Shown: positions 23,695 to 33,461 of the stretch, piece after piece
Numbering within the stretch: position 1 is the stretch's first letter
Layout of the letters: each line of letters starts with the position of its first letter
Assembly: GCF_010092445.1 (NCBI RefSeq)
Contig: NZ_CP048031.1
Coordinates: forward strand, 2,170,001-2,234,000
Direction: 5' to 3'
DNA length: 64,000 bases
Source: Shewanella sp. Arc9-LZ
GTDB taxonomy: Bacteria; Pseudomonadota; Gammaproteobacteria; Enterobacterales; Shewanellaceae
The notes under the pieces: model-generated
What the model saw: only the letters and a program-made list of their open reading frames with translations
Database searches by the model: none
Told to the model about the DNA's origin: nothing
Made by a program: the position numbers and the translations under genes

Positions 23695-24315
23695 TTATGC
23701 TACTAATCCAGCTTTGGTTGCTGGCATAGCAACAAATCCTCTCAACCCTTCAATGTTTGTTAACCAGCGACGTACATTTGGGTAAGGTGCTAATGACACA
23801 TCGCCTTCAGGTGCATGAGCAACGTAACTGTATATAGCAAAGTCAGCTAAGCTGATTTTATTTGCGACCAAATAATCTTGGTCGATAAGTTGTGCTTCTA
23901 ATTTTGTTAACGCTTTTTCTGCTGTGGCTTTAGCAAACACCGGATCTGATGGTGAATTGAAAATATTAATTAATCTCGCTGCGCCTACGCCATAAGAGAT
24001 TTCGCCCGCTGACATCGCAAGAAAACGATGCATTTCTGCTTCATGTTGCAGATCTTGAGGGATAAACGAAGGCGCATATTTACGCGCCAGATAAATGAGG
24101 ATTGAAATTGAGTCGTGAACAACTGCATCACCGTCTTCAATAACAGGGACCAAACCCAAAGGGTTAAGGGTAAGAAACGGTGCTTGTTTATGCTCCCCAG
24201 CAGGAAGATCTACGTGGATAATGTTGTGCGCAATCCCCGCGACACTCGCAAATAGCTGCACGCGATGAGCATGACCTGAAAGTGGGAAACTGTGAATTTT
24301 AATGGCATTAGACAT
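23695..24315 (-). CDS. Glutathione S-transferase
   Basis: 206 residues. The N-terminal thioredoxin-like domain has IKIHSFPLSGHAHRVQLFAS (S/H near the glutathione thiol), FLTLNPLGLVPVIEDGDAVV and the glutathione-binding turn HDSISILIYLARKY. The C-terminal helical domain ends with DYLVANKISLADFAIYSYVA, the conserved GST folding motif. A cytoplasmic conjugating or reducing enzyme. AAAGGA precedes ATG 24315. It runs ahead of the flavin/iron-sulfur fusion on the same strand (~130 nt gap) and is divergent from a LysR gene, its probable regulator. Confidence 0.92.
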   Translation of the reverse strand: MSNAIKIHSFPLSGHAHRVQLFASVAGIAHNIIHVDLPAGEHKQAPFLTLNPLGLVPVIEDGDAVVHDSISILIYLARKYAPSFIPQDLQHEAEMHRFLAMSAGEISYGVGAARLINIFNSPSDPVFAKATAEKALTKLEAQLIDQDYLVANKISLADFAIYSYVAHAPEGDVSLAPYPNVRRWLTNIEGLRGFVAMPATKAGLVA

Positions 24316-24472
24316 GATGTGTTCCTTTAAGGGTTGAATGATTTGTGCGTGAGAAAAGAATAAAGTTCACACGGCATAAATACAATGACCTGTTTTATTG
24401 AAACATTATCTCTATTATGGATATAATATTAATGGCTGTTATTAATGGTCATTACTCATGTGAGGATCATCT

Positions 24473-25354
24473 ATGGATACGATTGATAGTATGCGTATTT
24501 TTGTTGCGGTCGCGGGGCAAAAATCGTTTACGGCGGGGGCAAAACAGCTAGGTATTAGTACCAATTTGGCCAGCAAGCATGTGCGACAGTTAGAGGCCCG
24601 TTTAGGTGCGCAACTTATTCATCGGACAACTAGACGTGTCACATTGAGTGATACAGGACTCGCGTATTTTGAACGCTGCGTGTTTATAATTGATCAATTT
24701 GATGAGTTAGAAGGTTTAGTTCAAGAGCGTCAATCCGAACTTGCGGGGCCTATTCGTATTACTGCGCCAACAGGATTTGGGTCAAGGGAATTGGTAGAAG
24801 CGATTCGACCTTTTCAAATTGCACACCCTAAAGTGTCTATCAATCTGCATCTGTCCGATCAGCATGTCGATATACTTGACGAAGGTTTTGATCTCGCCAT
24901 TCGTTTTGGTCCACTGCAAAATTCTACGCTTATTGCTCGTAAGTTGCTTACTATGCGATTAGTGGTGTTTGCATCACCGGAATATATCAATACACATGGT
25001 GAACCATTACATCCTAGCGATTTATCAACACATAATTGTTTATTACAATCATCGTCAGCAGATCCGGAGCATTGGGCCTTTACGGTTGCTGGCACAGAAC
25101 AAAAATATCGGGTAAATGGGTCTTTTACGGCAAATTCGCCTCGGGCGGTCGCGCATATGGCCGTTGGAGGTTTAGGTATTGGTCGTTGTCCGCTGTACAC
25201 CGTTGAACCCTTTCTTAAAAGTGGTGAGTTGGTATTGTTGTTTGACGATAAGATGGTTAGCGTATTTAACTTATACGCTGTATATCCTTCTGCACGTCAT
25301 TTAACAGCTCGGATTAGAAAATTGATAGATCACTTAGTAACGGCGTTAGGATAA
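24473..25354 (+). CDS. LysR-family regulator
   Basis: 293 residues. The helix-turn-helix is MDTIDSMRIFVAVAGQKSFT, GAKQLGISTNLASKHVRQLE, ARLGAQLIHRTTRRVTLSDT. The effector domain begins at LAGPIRITAPTGFGSRELVE. The Ser/Thr-rich N-terminal type resembles the CrgA/AaeR-like subgroup common near redox genes. It is divergent from the GST gene with 157 bp between, the classical arrangement for control of the neighbour. No further gene follows for 546 bp, so it is probably monocistronic. Confidence 0.93.
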   Translation: MDTIDSMRIFVAVAGQKSFTAGAKQLGISTNLASKHVRQLEARLGAQLIHRTTRRVTLSDTGLAYFERCVFIIDQFDELEGLVQERQSELAGPIRITAPTGFGSRELVEAIRPFQIAHPKVSINLHLSDQHVDILDEGFDLAIRFGPLQNSTLIARKLLTMRLVVFASPEYINTHGEPLHPSDLSTHNCLLQSSSADPEHWAFTVAGTEQKYRVNGSFTANSPRAVAHMAVGGLGIGRCPLYTVEPFLKSGELVLLFDDKMVSVFNLYAVYPSARHLTARIRKLIDHLVTALG

Positions 25355-25900
25355 TTTTATCTAAAATAATATCGTATCAGCTTAGGGCTATTGACCATTA
25401 AACCTTCATTGATGATGTTATTCGATATGTCGATGAGGTCATTGATACACTTAGAACTCAGTTTAATTCAACTGAGTATCATAATTGGCTCTATTAAAAA
25501 TATCTTACAATCCAATCGCTTAACGGCCACTCAACGCAATAGTAAATATTTGAATTGTTGCTAATTTTAAAATACTCCAGTTCGTCTTCTCGACCGCTTC
25601 GGACATTTAGTGGATTTAGATTTTTAACATTCACATAAATATAAATATTTAAAAAAGTGAGGTTTCAGGGTTGTGTGATTATTGTCCGTTATTTACGACA
25701 TCTTTGAGGTGCATCAAGGTTTCATTAGTACATTTGACTTAGATTTATTAGGTAAGTGTTATTTTTATTTGCTGTTATGTATCAGATTCTTTTAGCTCTA
25801 CTTAGCCAAGGTGGGTTAGCAAAAAGGTAAAATAGCATCATTAATAGACCGATAATGTTTGGATTGTTCTAGCAGCCTGACGTTTTATAGGTGAATCAAT
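25355..25900. other. 546-bp gap
   Basis: No gene. A small palindrome ACTCAGTT-TAATTC-AACTGAGT lies at 25456-25477 without a T run; it may end the LysR transcript. The rest is AT-rich with no motif I can support. Confidence 0.5.
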
Positions 25901-26587
25901 ATGAGTAAAGCTAAAAGTGATACCAATAAACATCGTGACAATCTCGAAGGAGACATTAAAGAGGCTGTTGAGGCAGATAAGGATATTCGGGACACCGTTC
26001 GGTGCATTACTCTTAAAGCATTGAGTGAAGGAAAATTAGACCTCAATGAGCTCTCACAGATTGCACGCTGCGTGATTAAAGGTGCCGGTTTAGGTGCAGT
26101 TATTCATAGTCGTGATGGTCAAACCCACCAGCTCACTAAGGCGGTTGCTGGGCTTGAGGATGCCTTATGTTCTGCCGTAGAGGCATCCAAATTAGCTGTT
26201 GAAGAAGCCAGTTCGCATGTTAACACCTTTAGTAAACAAGATTTACAGCGCACCCTTAATGACCTTAGTGAACTTGAAGCTATGTATTTAGAGACGTTAA
26301 AAGACGTGGCAAAAGAGGCTAATGAGGCGGTATCCGTTACTTTAAATGATTTGGCTCGTCATGGTCGAGTAAGCGGCACCGCCGTCGGCCAGAAAGTAAC
26401 TGAAGTTTCTACATTATTAAACCAACAATTAACTGAGCGGTTAAGCGACACGGTGGCAGCTGGAGTCGATTCTGCAGCTAAAGTAACCCGTAACCTCGCT
26501 TATGCGGCAGCAGGTTTTCTTGATGCTTTTGCACAAAAATTGAATGAGAAATCAACATCTAATTCCAACTCAAATAAGAGTCAATAA
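25901..26587 (+). CDS. DUF6781-type helical protein
   Basis: 228 residues, soluble, almost wholly helical, rich in Ala, Glu and Leu (DLNELSQIARCVIKGAGLGA, LTKAVAGLEDALCSAVEASK, LNDLSELEAMYLETLKDVAK). The C-terminal helix (VTRNLAYAAAGFLDAFAQKL) is amphipathic and may touch the membrane. The tail is Ser/Asn-rich. The length and ordering ahead of a UbiB-type kinase fit DUF6781, whose function is unknown. The stop at 26587 is 10 nt before the kinase start, so the two are one operon. Confidence 0.72.
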   Translation: MSKAKSDTNKHRDNLEGDIKEAVEADKDIRDTVRCITLKALSEGKLDLNELSQIARCVIKGAGLGAVIHSRDGQTHQLTKAVAGLEDALCSAVEASKLAVEEASSHVNTFSKQDLQRTLNDLSELEAMYLETLKDVAKEANEAVSVTLNDLARHGRVSGTAVGQKVTEVSTLLNQQLTERLSDTVAAGVDSAAKVTRNLAYAAAGFLDAFAQKLNEKSTSNSNSNKSQ

Positions 26588-26597
26588 TGGGTGAAGC

Positions 26598-28280
26598 ATG
26601 CTTTGGGAAACGTTAGGTACCGCGCGAGATATTGGCCGACTGAATGAGCTTGCTTCGGTTTTAATTCGTTATGGCTTCGGCGATGTGTTGCGCAGGCTTG
26701 GCCTTGCTAATGTGTTTAATGTCGCCGGTAAGGCTCTGCATTGGAAGCATGCAGCTGAAATAACCCAGTTAGAATCACCGGTTAGGTTTTGCCATGCACT
26801 AGCAGAAATGGGACCAACCTTTATCAAACTAGGACAGATCCTTGCTACGCGTTCAGACCTATTTCCACCAGAGTGGACTGCTGAATTTGAAAAATTGCAG
26901 AATCATGCGCCGCCGGTATCATTTGAATTAATCTGTAAACAGTTACAGGAAGACTTAGGTTGTAGTCCGCAACAGGCTTTTGCCGAATTTAATCCAACCC
27001 CTTTTGCTGCCGCATCGATTGCCCAAGTTCATCGGGCTCGCCTACACGATGGTGCTGAAGTCATTATTAAGGTTCGCAGGCCAGGCATAAGACCTGTTAT
27101 GGAAGCTGATCTACGTTTACTTGCCCGTATTGCAGAGGTGATGGAGTCAGAGTCACCGACACTACGCCGTTTTAGGCCTCGTGAGGTGGTCCGTCAATTT
27201 ACCCATTCTCTAAGGCGGGAACTGGATTTATTGGCCGAGTGTCGTAATGCTGGAAGGGTGGCAAACAATTTCAAAAGTAACCCTAACATCGTTATTCCAA
27301 AAGTGTATTGGTCGTGGTGCAGTGAACGCGTCAATGTTCAACAGTTTATTGATGGTATTTCTGGACGGAATATAGCAGCAGTGGAGCAGGCTGGATTAGA
27401 TAGGAAGCTGTTAGCTAAGTATGGTGGTCAAGCTGCGTTGAAAATGATTTTAATTGATGGTTTTTATCATGCGGATCCCCATCAAGGTAATATTTTTTAT
27501 CTGCCTGAAAATCGAATCGCATTTATTGACTTTGGCATGGTGGGACGATTGTCTTTCGAACGCCGCCATCAAGTGGTGCAACTTTTACATAGCATGGTTG
27601 AATTGGATGCTTCTCGTGTTGTTGATGTATTACTGACTTGGGCTGGCGATCCTCCGCTCAATAGTGAGAATCTTACTTTTGAAGTAGAAGAATTTGTTGA
27701 TAAGTATCATGGCGTTTCGTTAAAAAGCTTCCATTTGAGCATGATGTTGACTGAACTGATATCACTGCTTAGAGAATATGGCCTCAGCTTACCTCCTGAT
27801 ATTATTATATTGATCAAAGCATTAATTGCGCTTGAAGGTGTTGCCCTGCAATTAGATCCTGACTTTAATATGGTGTCTGAAGCAAAACCATTATTACACC
27901 AGTTAATGTTACAACGATACGCACCAGACGCATTGGCTAAAAGAGGTTGGCAAGCCATTGTCGATACTGGTGAATTGTTAAGTGGATTACCGCAAGACTT
28001 ACAACAACTTTTACGTTCAGCCCGTAGCGGTAGATTTCAGCTGCATATTGATGTCACAAGACTAAAAGCCTTTGGCAATCAACTTGACCGGGCTGCTAGT
28101 CGAGTTGCCATTGGCAATGTGGTAGCGGCTATGATTATTGGATCGTCTATTGTGATGACAGTTGATGGAGGACCAACTTTATTTGGTTTGCCGTTATTTG
28201 GCATACTTGGATTTCTGAGTGCTGCCGTCGGTGGGATTTGGTTGTTATTCTCTATTTGGTCAAGCGGGCGCTGGAAGTAG
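26598..28280 (+). CDS. UbiB/ABC1 (AarF) atypical kinase, membrane-anchored
   Basis: 560 residues. The family hallmark KxGQ is at 77-80 (TFIKLGQILATRSDLFPPEW). The Ala-rich nucleotide loop AAASIAQVHRA, the lysine in VIIKVRRPGI, and the catalytic FYHADPHQGNIFY and IAFIDFGMVGRL segments are all present. Two C-terminal hydrophobic helices (VVAAMIIGSSIVMTVDGG, LFGILGFLSAAVGGIWLLFS) anchor it. UbiB proteins support ubiquinone biosynthesis or lipid handling by ATPase activity. No ubiquinone genes adjoin it, so this is likely a paralogue with another role. It is co-operonic with the DUF6781 gene. Confidence 0.92.
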   Translation: MLWETLGTARDIGRLNELASVLIRYGFGDVLRRLGLANVFNVAGKALHWKHAAEITQLESPVRFCHALAEMGPTFIKLGQILATRSDLFPPEWTAEFEKLQNHAPPVSFELICKQLQEDLGCSPQQAFAEFNPTPFAAASIAQVHRARLHDGAEVIIKVRRPGIRPVMEADLRLLARIAEVMESESPTLRRFRPREVVRQFTHSLRRELDLLAECRNAGRVANNFKSNPNIVIPKVYWSWCSERVNVQQFIDGISGRNIAAVEQAGLDRKLLAKYGGQAALKMILIDGFYHADPHQGNIFYLPENRIAFIDFGMVGRLSFERRHQVVQLLHSMVELDASRVVDVLLTWAGDPPLNSENLTFEVEEFVDKYHGVSLKSFHLSMMLTELISLLREYGLSLPPDIIILIKALIALEGVALQLDPDFNMVSEAKPLLHQLMLQRYAPDALAKRGWQAIVDTGELLSGLPQDLQQLLRSARSGRFQLHIDVTRLKAFGNQLDRAASRVAIGNVVAAMIIGSSIVMTVDGGPTLFGLPLFGILGFLSAAVGGIWLLFSIWSSGRWK

Positions 28281-28975
28281 CAAATTATCACTACATCAAT
28301 AATAAACATGAGGCTGCATAAATTTTATGTAGCTTTGCAGTGCCAAAGCATTAAAAATAGACCTCGATAAGAGTAAATCATATTACCTTTGCTATTTTGT
28401 ACGACATGAGTAACTGCTCCATTGATTCAGTGTACAACATAACCATTTCTTCCAAAAACAAGCTGAATAATCAGACCATTTAGTCTAAAAGGTGACAAGA
28501 AGTTGCAAACACTCAATGCTGCCTAACGCCTAACGTGTAAAATCTGACGTTTAAAATCTATAAACTACATTTGTACTTAATTGATGTAGTCACTAACGCT
28601 TTATCTAATTCAAATGTGAAGAGACTTTTTCTTAACTAATCGTTGGTTTTTTTGCGGTAAATCGACATGCTATTTATGTGATCTATTGATAACAAAAAAC
28701 GTTTCATTCGTGCTGCTTTAGGTATTAGTACTGACTGTTATGTCAAATTGTTGCATCGGTAAACTTCACTCAAATACTTGAATCGGTCACGCAATGCTTG
28801 TTGAAAAACAATCTATGAAAATAATGTGCAATAACAAGATCATGCAATGGCTCGATTACGTCATTGATACGGTTTAAACGCATCGGTTGAGATGACGATT
28901 AACGCTTAGACCAAAGTCGATAGCCAACAATGACATAGAGAGTGCTAATCTGAGTAAAAATGGATTGGAGTATTC
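28281..28975. other. 695-bp gap
   Basis: No gene. A weak hairpin GCTGCATA-AATTT-TATGTAGC (28313-28333) lies 33 nt after the kinase stop and may end that transcript. The rest is AT-rich. The promoter of the chemoreceptor gene must lie in the right part, but I see no clear box. Confidence 0.45.
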
Positions 28976-30523
28976 ATGCTAAATAGAATGATTTTGATTA
29001 ATGGTTTAGTGGTATTTGCCATCACTGTACTGCTGAGTTATTTAACCTTACCTCCTTGGCTGTATGCATTATTGATCGCACTCGCGTCCGTAGCCACGCT
29101 ACTGCTTACCCACAAAAAACAAATAAGCCCAGAAATCCTTGAGTCATCTCAACAAGATGAGCATGTTGCGAGTGGTATCAGCAAAGCCGCCACTCGAATT
29201 GCTATTGGTGGGGCTGAAGTGTCATTTTTTATTGAAAACCTAGCACATGCAATGGGTTTGCAAGTTAAGCATGTTCAAGAAATATCAGAGCGTGCGGGTA
29301 ATTTAGAGCAAGGTGCTCAACAACTGTTAGGCCAATCAGCCAAAGTACGTTTACTGGTTGAAGAGGCAAATACCCAAGCTTCAAGCTACGCCAAAGAAAT
29401 AAAACAAGTTGATGAACAACAACGCAGCTTGTCTACTGAAATTGAATCAACTGCAGTGTTATTAATAGAACTTAACAACAAAGCAAACGCTATAAGCAGT
29501 ATCACCGACACTATTAATAAACTATCTGATCAAACCAATATGTTGGCACTCAATGCTGCAATTGAAGCGGCTAGAGCTGGTGAACAAGGCAGAGGATTTG
29601 CCGTGGTTGCCGATGAAGTTCGTAATCTGGCACATAAAACGGCTGAAGCAACGCAAGGTATAGAATCATTGCTGTCAAAAATTGGTGAAAATAGCATTCA
29701 ATCTGTACAAGCAATGCAACGAGTCAGTGACATGGGGGGAAAACTCTCTCAGCGTATGAATGAGATTTATATTCTTACAAAAGCAAGCCAAGAAAGCATG
29801 GCCGATGCAGCAAGCGAAATGCTGCAAATGGATCAAACTGTAGGTTTTACCGTTGATAACACCAATGGCATAGGTGCCAATATTGAAGGAATAGGGGCCT
29901 CTATACTCAAAGTTGATACCGATTTAATAGAAGCTTCAGATCGAGTTCTTGAGCTCAGTGGCTTTGCCGAACAGATATTTCGTCATTTACAAAGTTTCGA
30001 TTTATCGGATAAACACGCAATTATCGCTAATGTCGCACTCAATGCTGCGGCTGATGTCGGAGCGATTTTTGAAAATGCTCTGTTAAAAGGTTCACTCACA
30101 CAAGCCCAATTATTTGACTCAAATTACCAGCCAATCCCTAAAACCGACCCTCAAAAATTTACCACTGGTTTTGACCGTTTTACAGACTCCAATTTACCTA
30201 ATATTCAAGAGGCCATTTTAAAAAATAATACTGATATTATTTATGCCGGAGCTGTAGATGTAAGAGGGTATTTCCCTACCCACAATATCAAATTTTCTCA
30301 GCCTTTAAGCGGAAACCGGGAGCAAGATCTTGCTGGTAATCGCACCAAACGCATTTTTAATGACCCTACAGGAAAGCGATGCGGCAACAATACTGAAAGT
30401 TTTTTACTGCAAACATATAAGCGTGATACCGGTGAGGTGATGCATGATCTCTCTGCACCAATTTACGTTAACGGCAAACATTGGGGAGGATTTAGAATTG
30501 GTTACAAGGCCGAAGAGTCATAA
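28976..30523 (+). CDS. Methyl-accepting chemotaxis-type protein with C-terminal sensor
   Basis: 515 residues. Two short hydrophobic stretches at the N-terminus ([40 protein letters not shown]) make a membrane hairpin without a periplasmic domain. The signalling tip is clear: [20 protein letters not shown], then [20 protein letters not shown]. After the coiled coil, the last ~190 residues form a separate globular domain ([20 protein letters not shown] in similar form, then [19 protein letters not shown]). The last motif recurs at the end of cache-like ligand domains. Thus the sensor appears to follow the signalling domain and to be cytoplasmic. It stands alone. The ligand is unknown. Confidence 0.87.
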   Translation: MLNRMILINGLVVFAITVLLSYLTLPPWLYALLIALASVATLLLTHKKQISPEILESSQQDEHVASGISKAATRIAIGGAEVSFFIENLAHAMGLQVKHVQEISERAGNLEQGAQQLLGQSAKVRLLVEEANTQASSYAKEIKQVDEQQRSLSTEIESTAVLLIELNNKANAISSITDTINKLSDQTNMLALNAAIEAARAGEQGRGFAVVADEVRNLAHKTAEATQGIESLLSKIGENSIQSVQAMQRVSDMGGKLSQRMNEIYILTKASQESMADAASEMLQMDQTVGFTVDNTNGIGANIEGIGASILKVDTDLIEASDRVLELSGFAEQIFRHLQSFDLSDKHAIIANVALNAAADVGAIFENALLKGSLTQAQLFDSNYQPIPKTDPQKFTTGFDRFTDSNLPNIQEAILKNNTDIIYAGAVDVRGYFPTHNIKFSQPLSGNREQDLAGNRTKRIFNDPTGKRCGNNTESFLLQTYKRDTGEVMHDLSAPIYVNGKHWGGFRIGYKAEES

Positions 30524-31074
30524 ATAATGAGCTCTATCCGGCTAATTTTTATGATTTTATGAGTATGTTGCCAACGAAACTTAACACAGGGGAATCATGT
30601 TTTTCATTCATTGACTAAGTTCCAACATGAACAGCAATCTAAATTCACTTGTTGTGCGTTATTAACAATCAACATTAGCAGCGTAAAAAAATCAAGTAAG
30701 CTAAAATTATTACCTTGTAGAAACCGCCCATAAACATACCGTTTATTCATATCGGTAAAAACATTATCTTTAACTTATTAGTCTTTAAAGGCTAGCTTAG
30801 TTAAATATTTAGGCTTTTCTGTTTAAGGCTAAAAACTGCAACAAAAGTGATCGCAAAATTAGCCTGTTAATAGCTGTTATTTATGTTCGTGTTTGGTGAA
30901 GCGAAAATACAGAATGTGATATATAAATATATGATTATTTATATGTTTTTTATTTTTAAATTAACCTGATTTTGAAATAAGCCTGAAATCACGAGCCGAT
31001 TTTGTTAAAATCTTTGCCTGAAGATGCAATCGAGTATCAATTTAATAGGGCAAGGCGGCTCTAATTGAGGTTTT
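30524..31074. other. 551-bp gap upstream of BCCT gene
   Basis: No gene; AT-rich throughout. It should carry the promoter of the transporter gene, likely osmotically controlled, but no box can be pointed to with confidence. Confidence 0.45.
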
Positions 31075-32655
31075 ATGAAGATAAATAAGGACAAATACAG
31101 TATAGATAACTCCGATTATACTGTCGGGCAAGATAACATTCAAAAATGGGGTTTTGATATACATAACCCTGTATTTGGAACGAGTGCAGGCTTAATCGCT
31201 ATTTTTTTAATTGCCATTTTAATTATCGACCCGGCAACATCAAAAGAATTTTTAGATGGTATGAAATGGCAGATAATAAGTGCATTTGACGGCCTCTTTA
31301 TGTGGTCTATGAATCTATTTGTGATCTTCTGTCTGGCATTAATTGTTTCACCTTATGGTAAAATTCGCCTAGGTGGTGACGGCGCAAAAGCCGATCATTC
31401 AAGACTTTCCTGGATAGCGATGCTTTTTGCTGCAGGTATGGGTATTGGTTTGATGTTTTGGGGCGTTGCAGAACCGTTAGCGTATTACACCGGCTGGTAT
31501 GAAACACCACTGAATGTGGTCGCCAATACCCCGGCAGCAGCAGAGCTTGCACTGGGTGCAACTATGTTCCATTGGGGATTACACCCTTGGGCGGTTTATG
31601 GCGTAGTCGCCTTATCGTTATCTTTCTTCGCGTACAACAAAGGCTTACCGCTTTCCATACGTTCTGCTTTTTATCCTATATTAGGCGACCGTACCTGGGG
31701 TTGGCCCGGACATGTGATTGATGTTTTAGCTGTAATCGCCACATTATTTGGTTTGGCAACATCACTCGGTTTAGGTGCTCAACAAGCTGCGGGTGGTTTC
31801 CAGCACGTGTTTGGTATTGAAGGTGACCTATCCTTGCAAATCACTATTATTGTTATAGTGACCATGCTGGCTGTTGTCTCTGTGGTACGCGGGCTTGAAG
31901 GTGGTGTTAAAGTAATCAGTAACGTCAATATGTTACTTGCTGTTGTTTTAGTTGTCTTTGTTGCGCTTGTGACCGCTGCTGTTTCTATGGGCACTATTCC
32001 GACCACAGTAATGGGTTATGTTAAGAATATCATTCCCTTGAGTAATCCAATTGGTCGTGAAGATGAAGCTTGGATGCACGGCTGGACCGTGTTTTATTGG
32101 GCATGGTGGATTTCATGGTCTCCATTTGTGGGTATGTTTATTGCTCGTATTTCTCGTGGCCGTACGGTACGTGAATTTCTTACCGCAGTATTAATTATAC
32201 CAACATCAGTGACTATCTTATGGATGTCAGTATTTGGTGGTGTCGCTATTGACCAAGTTGTCAATGAAGTCGGCATATTAGGCAGTGAAGGGCTAACGGA
32301 CGTTCCGCTTGCTATGTTCCAGATGTTTGATGTACTGCCATTAGGCAATATTTTATCAATGATAGCTGTGCTACTGGTACTGGTTTTCTTTATTACCTCT
32401 TCCGATTCCGGGTCGTTGGTGATAGACAGTATTACTGCCGGTGGTAAAATTGATGCGCCGATCCCACAACGTATTTTTTGGGCTACAATTGAGGGTGCTA
32501 TCGCAGCGGTATTACTCTGGGTTGGTGGCACTCAGGCGATTGAGGCATTACAAGCAGGTGCCATTTCGACGGCCTTACCCTTTACCATTATTTTATTGGT
32601 AATGTGTGTCAGTTTGTTGATGGGCATGCGCACTGAAAAACATAATAAAAACTAG
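31075..32655 (+). CDS. BCCT-family betaine/choline/carnitine transporter
   Basis: 526 residues, 12 membrane helices. The conserved sodium/substrate segment GMGIGLMFWGVAEPLAYYTG and the long Trp-rich segment WTVFYWAWWISWSPFVGMFI, then ARISRGRTVREFL, define the BCCT family. SSDSGSLVIDSITAGG near the end is also diagnostic. The first helix starts after a ~35-residue polar cytoplasmic tail. These symporters import glycine betaine and relatives with Na+ or H+. The substrate here is not fixed. It ends in a strong bidirectional terminator. Confidence 0.94.
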   Translation: MKINKDKYSIDNSDYTVGQDNIQKWGFDIHNPVFGTSAGLIAIFLIAILIIDPATSKEFLDGMKWQIISAFDGLFMWSMNLFVIFCLALIVSPYGKIRLGGDGAKADHSRLSWIAMLFAAGMGIGLMFWGVAEPLAYYTGWYETPLNVVANTPAAAELALGATMFHWGLHPWAVYGVVALSLSFFAYNKGLPLSIRSAFYPILGDRTWGWPGHVIDVLAVIATLFGLATSLGLGAQQAAGGFQHVFGIEGDLSLQITIIVIVTMLAVVSVVRGLEGGVKVISNVNMLLAVVLVVFVALVTAAVSMGTIPTTVMGYVKNIIPLSNPIGREDEAWMHGWTVFYWAWWISWSPFVGMFIARISRGRTVREFLTAVLIIPTSVTILWMSVFGGVAIDQVVNEVGILGSEGLTDVPLAMFQMFDVLPLGNILSMIAVLLVLVFFITSSDSGSLVIDSITAGGKIDAPIPQRIFWATIEGAIAAVLLWVGGTQAIEALQAGAISTALPFTIILLVMCVSLLMGMRTEKHNKN

Positions 32656-32670
32656 TTTTTATTTGCTACA

Positions 32671-32705
32671 AAAAAGCCGATGATTAATTCATCGGCTTTT
32701 TTTTT
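32671..32705. terminator. Strong bidirectional terminator
   Basis: AAAAAGCCGATGA-TTAATT-CATCGGCTTTTTTTTT. The perfect 8-bp GC-containing stem is flanked by A and T runs, so it serves both the BCCT gene (plus) and the exonuclease gene (minus). Confidence 0.9.
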
Positions 32706-32734
32706 AAGCATAATTTTTGTTCAATCAAAGCACA

Positions 32735-33451
32735 TTACAACCATAATTTGTCAATCGCAGTGTCTGGACTAAAATGATATTTAATTTGAGCCTGCAGTAA
32801 CTCTGCGGTGGCAATTGCATCAGTTAACGCATCATGGGGTGCATAAGCAGGTAAGTGATAACGTTCACGGCTATTGGCAAGCCGAATTGATTCTGTGCGC
32901 TTTCTTTTAAATAAATTAAGCAACCCTTGTGACTTCGCCCGTTGCACATTAGCCTCAATCTGCATGGTATCGATAACCGGAAACACAATACCTTCATTAA
33001 TCAACATGCGTAAAGTGTGGTCAAGAAAATCACGCTCAATATGCCGATAATGCACCACCACAACTTTTCCTGCCAATTCATTTAAAAGCTGTTCCAAAAT
33101 CAACAACAAATCTGGCGCACCTTGTAAATCTGAGTGGGTAATACCGTGAATAATAATTGAGTTTTCTTGTAATTTATCTATAGGGTTGAGATACCATTTT
33201 TTTGCTTTACTACAAAAAATTCGCTGTAAATTAAATGGCACTAGCCCAATACTAATGATGCTGTTTTGCTGTGAATCTAAACCGGTAGTTTCAAAATCCA
33301 ATGCGACAAACTCAATATCACTTAATGGTGTTTCATTGTGATAAGTACCTGCATGATAAAAATCATGCAGGCGTTTATCTTTACTGTTATTGGCTTTTAA
33401 TTCTAGAAAGGCTTGCCAGTTTAAAATTTCCTGGTCGCTGAAATTAGTCAT
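32735..33451 (-). CDS. DnaQ-like 3'-5' exonuclease
   Basis: 238 residues. ExoI motif VALDFETTGLDSQ has D52 and E54. ExoII is in VVVHYRHIERDFL, and ExoIII is APHDALTDAIATAELLQAQI with the catalytic His/Asp. The N-terminal 45 residues (NWQAFLELKANNSKDKRLHD) are an extension seen in the stand-alone exonucleases paired with DUF294 proteins. It acts on DNA or nucleotides in the cytoplasm; the physiological substrate is unknown. The start lies 10 nt after the stop of the DUF294 gene, whose end holds its AAAGG ribosome site. Confidence 0.9.
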   Translation of the reverse strand: MTNFSDQEILNWQAFLELKANNSKDKRLHDFYHAGTYHNETPLSDIEFVALDFETTGLDSQQNSIISIGLVPFNLQRIFCSKAKKWYLNPIDKLQENSIIIHGITHSDLQGAPDLLLILEQLLNELAGKVVVVHYRHIERDFLDHTLRMLINEGIVFPVIDTMQIEANVQRAKSQGLLNLFKRKRTESIRLANSRERYHLPAYAPHDALTDAIATAELLQAQIKYHFSPDTAIDKLWL

Positions 33452-33461
33452 GAGTTAACCT

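Noticed and set aside
28525..28550. GCCTAACGCCTAACG stretch as an integron attC site
   Set aside because: No paired core sites at the right spacing and no integrase or cassette array in the window.
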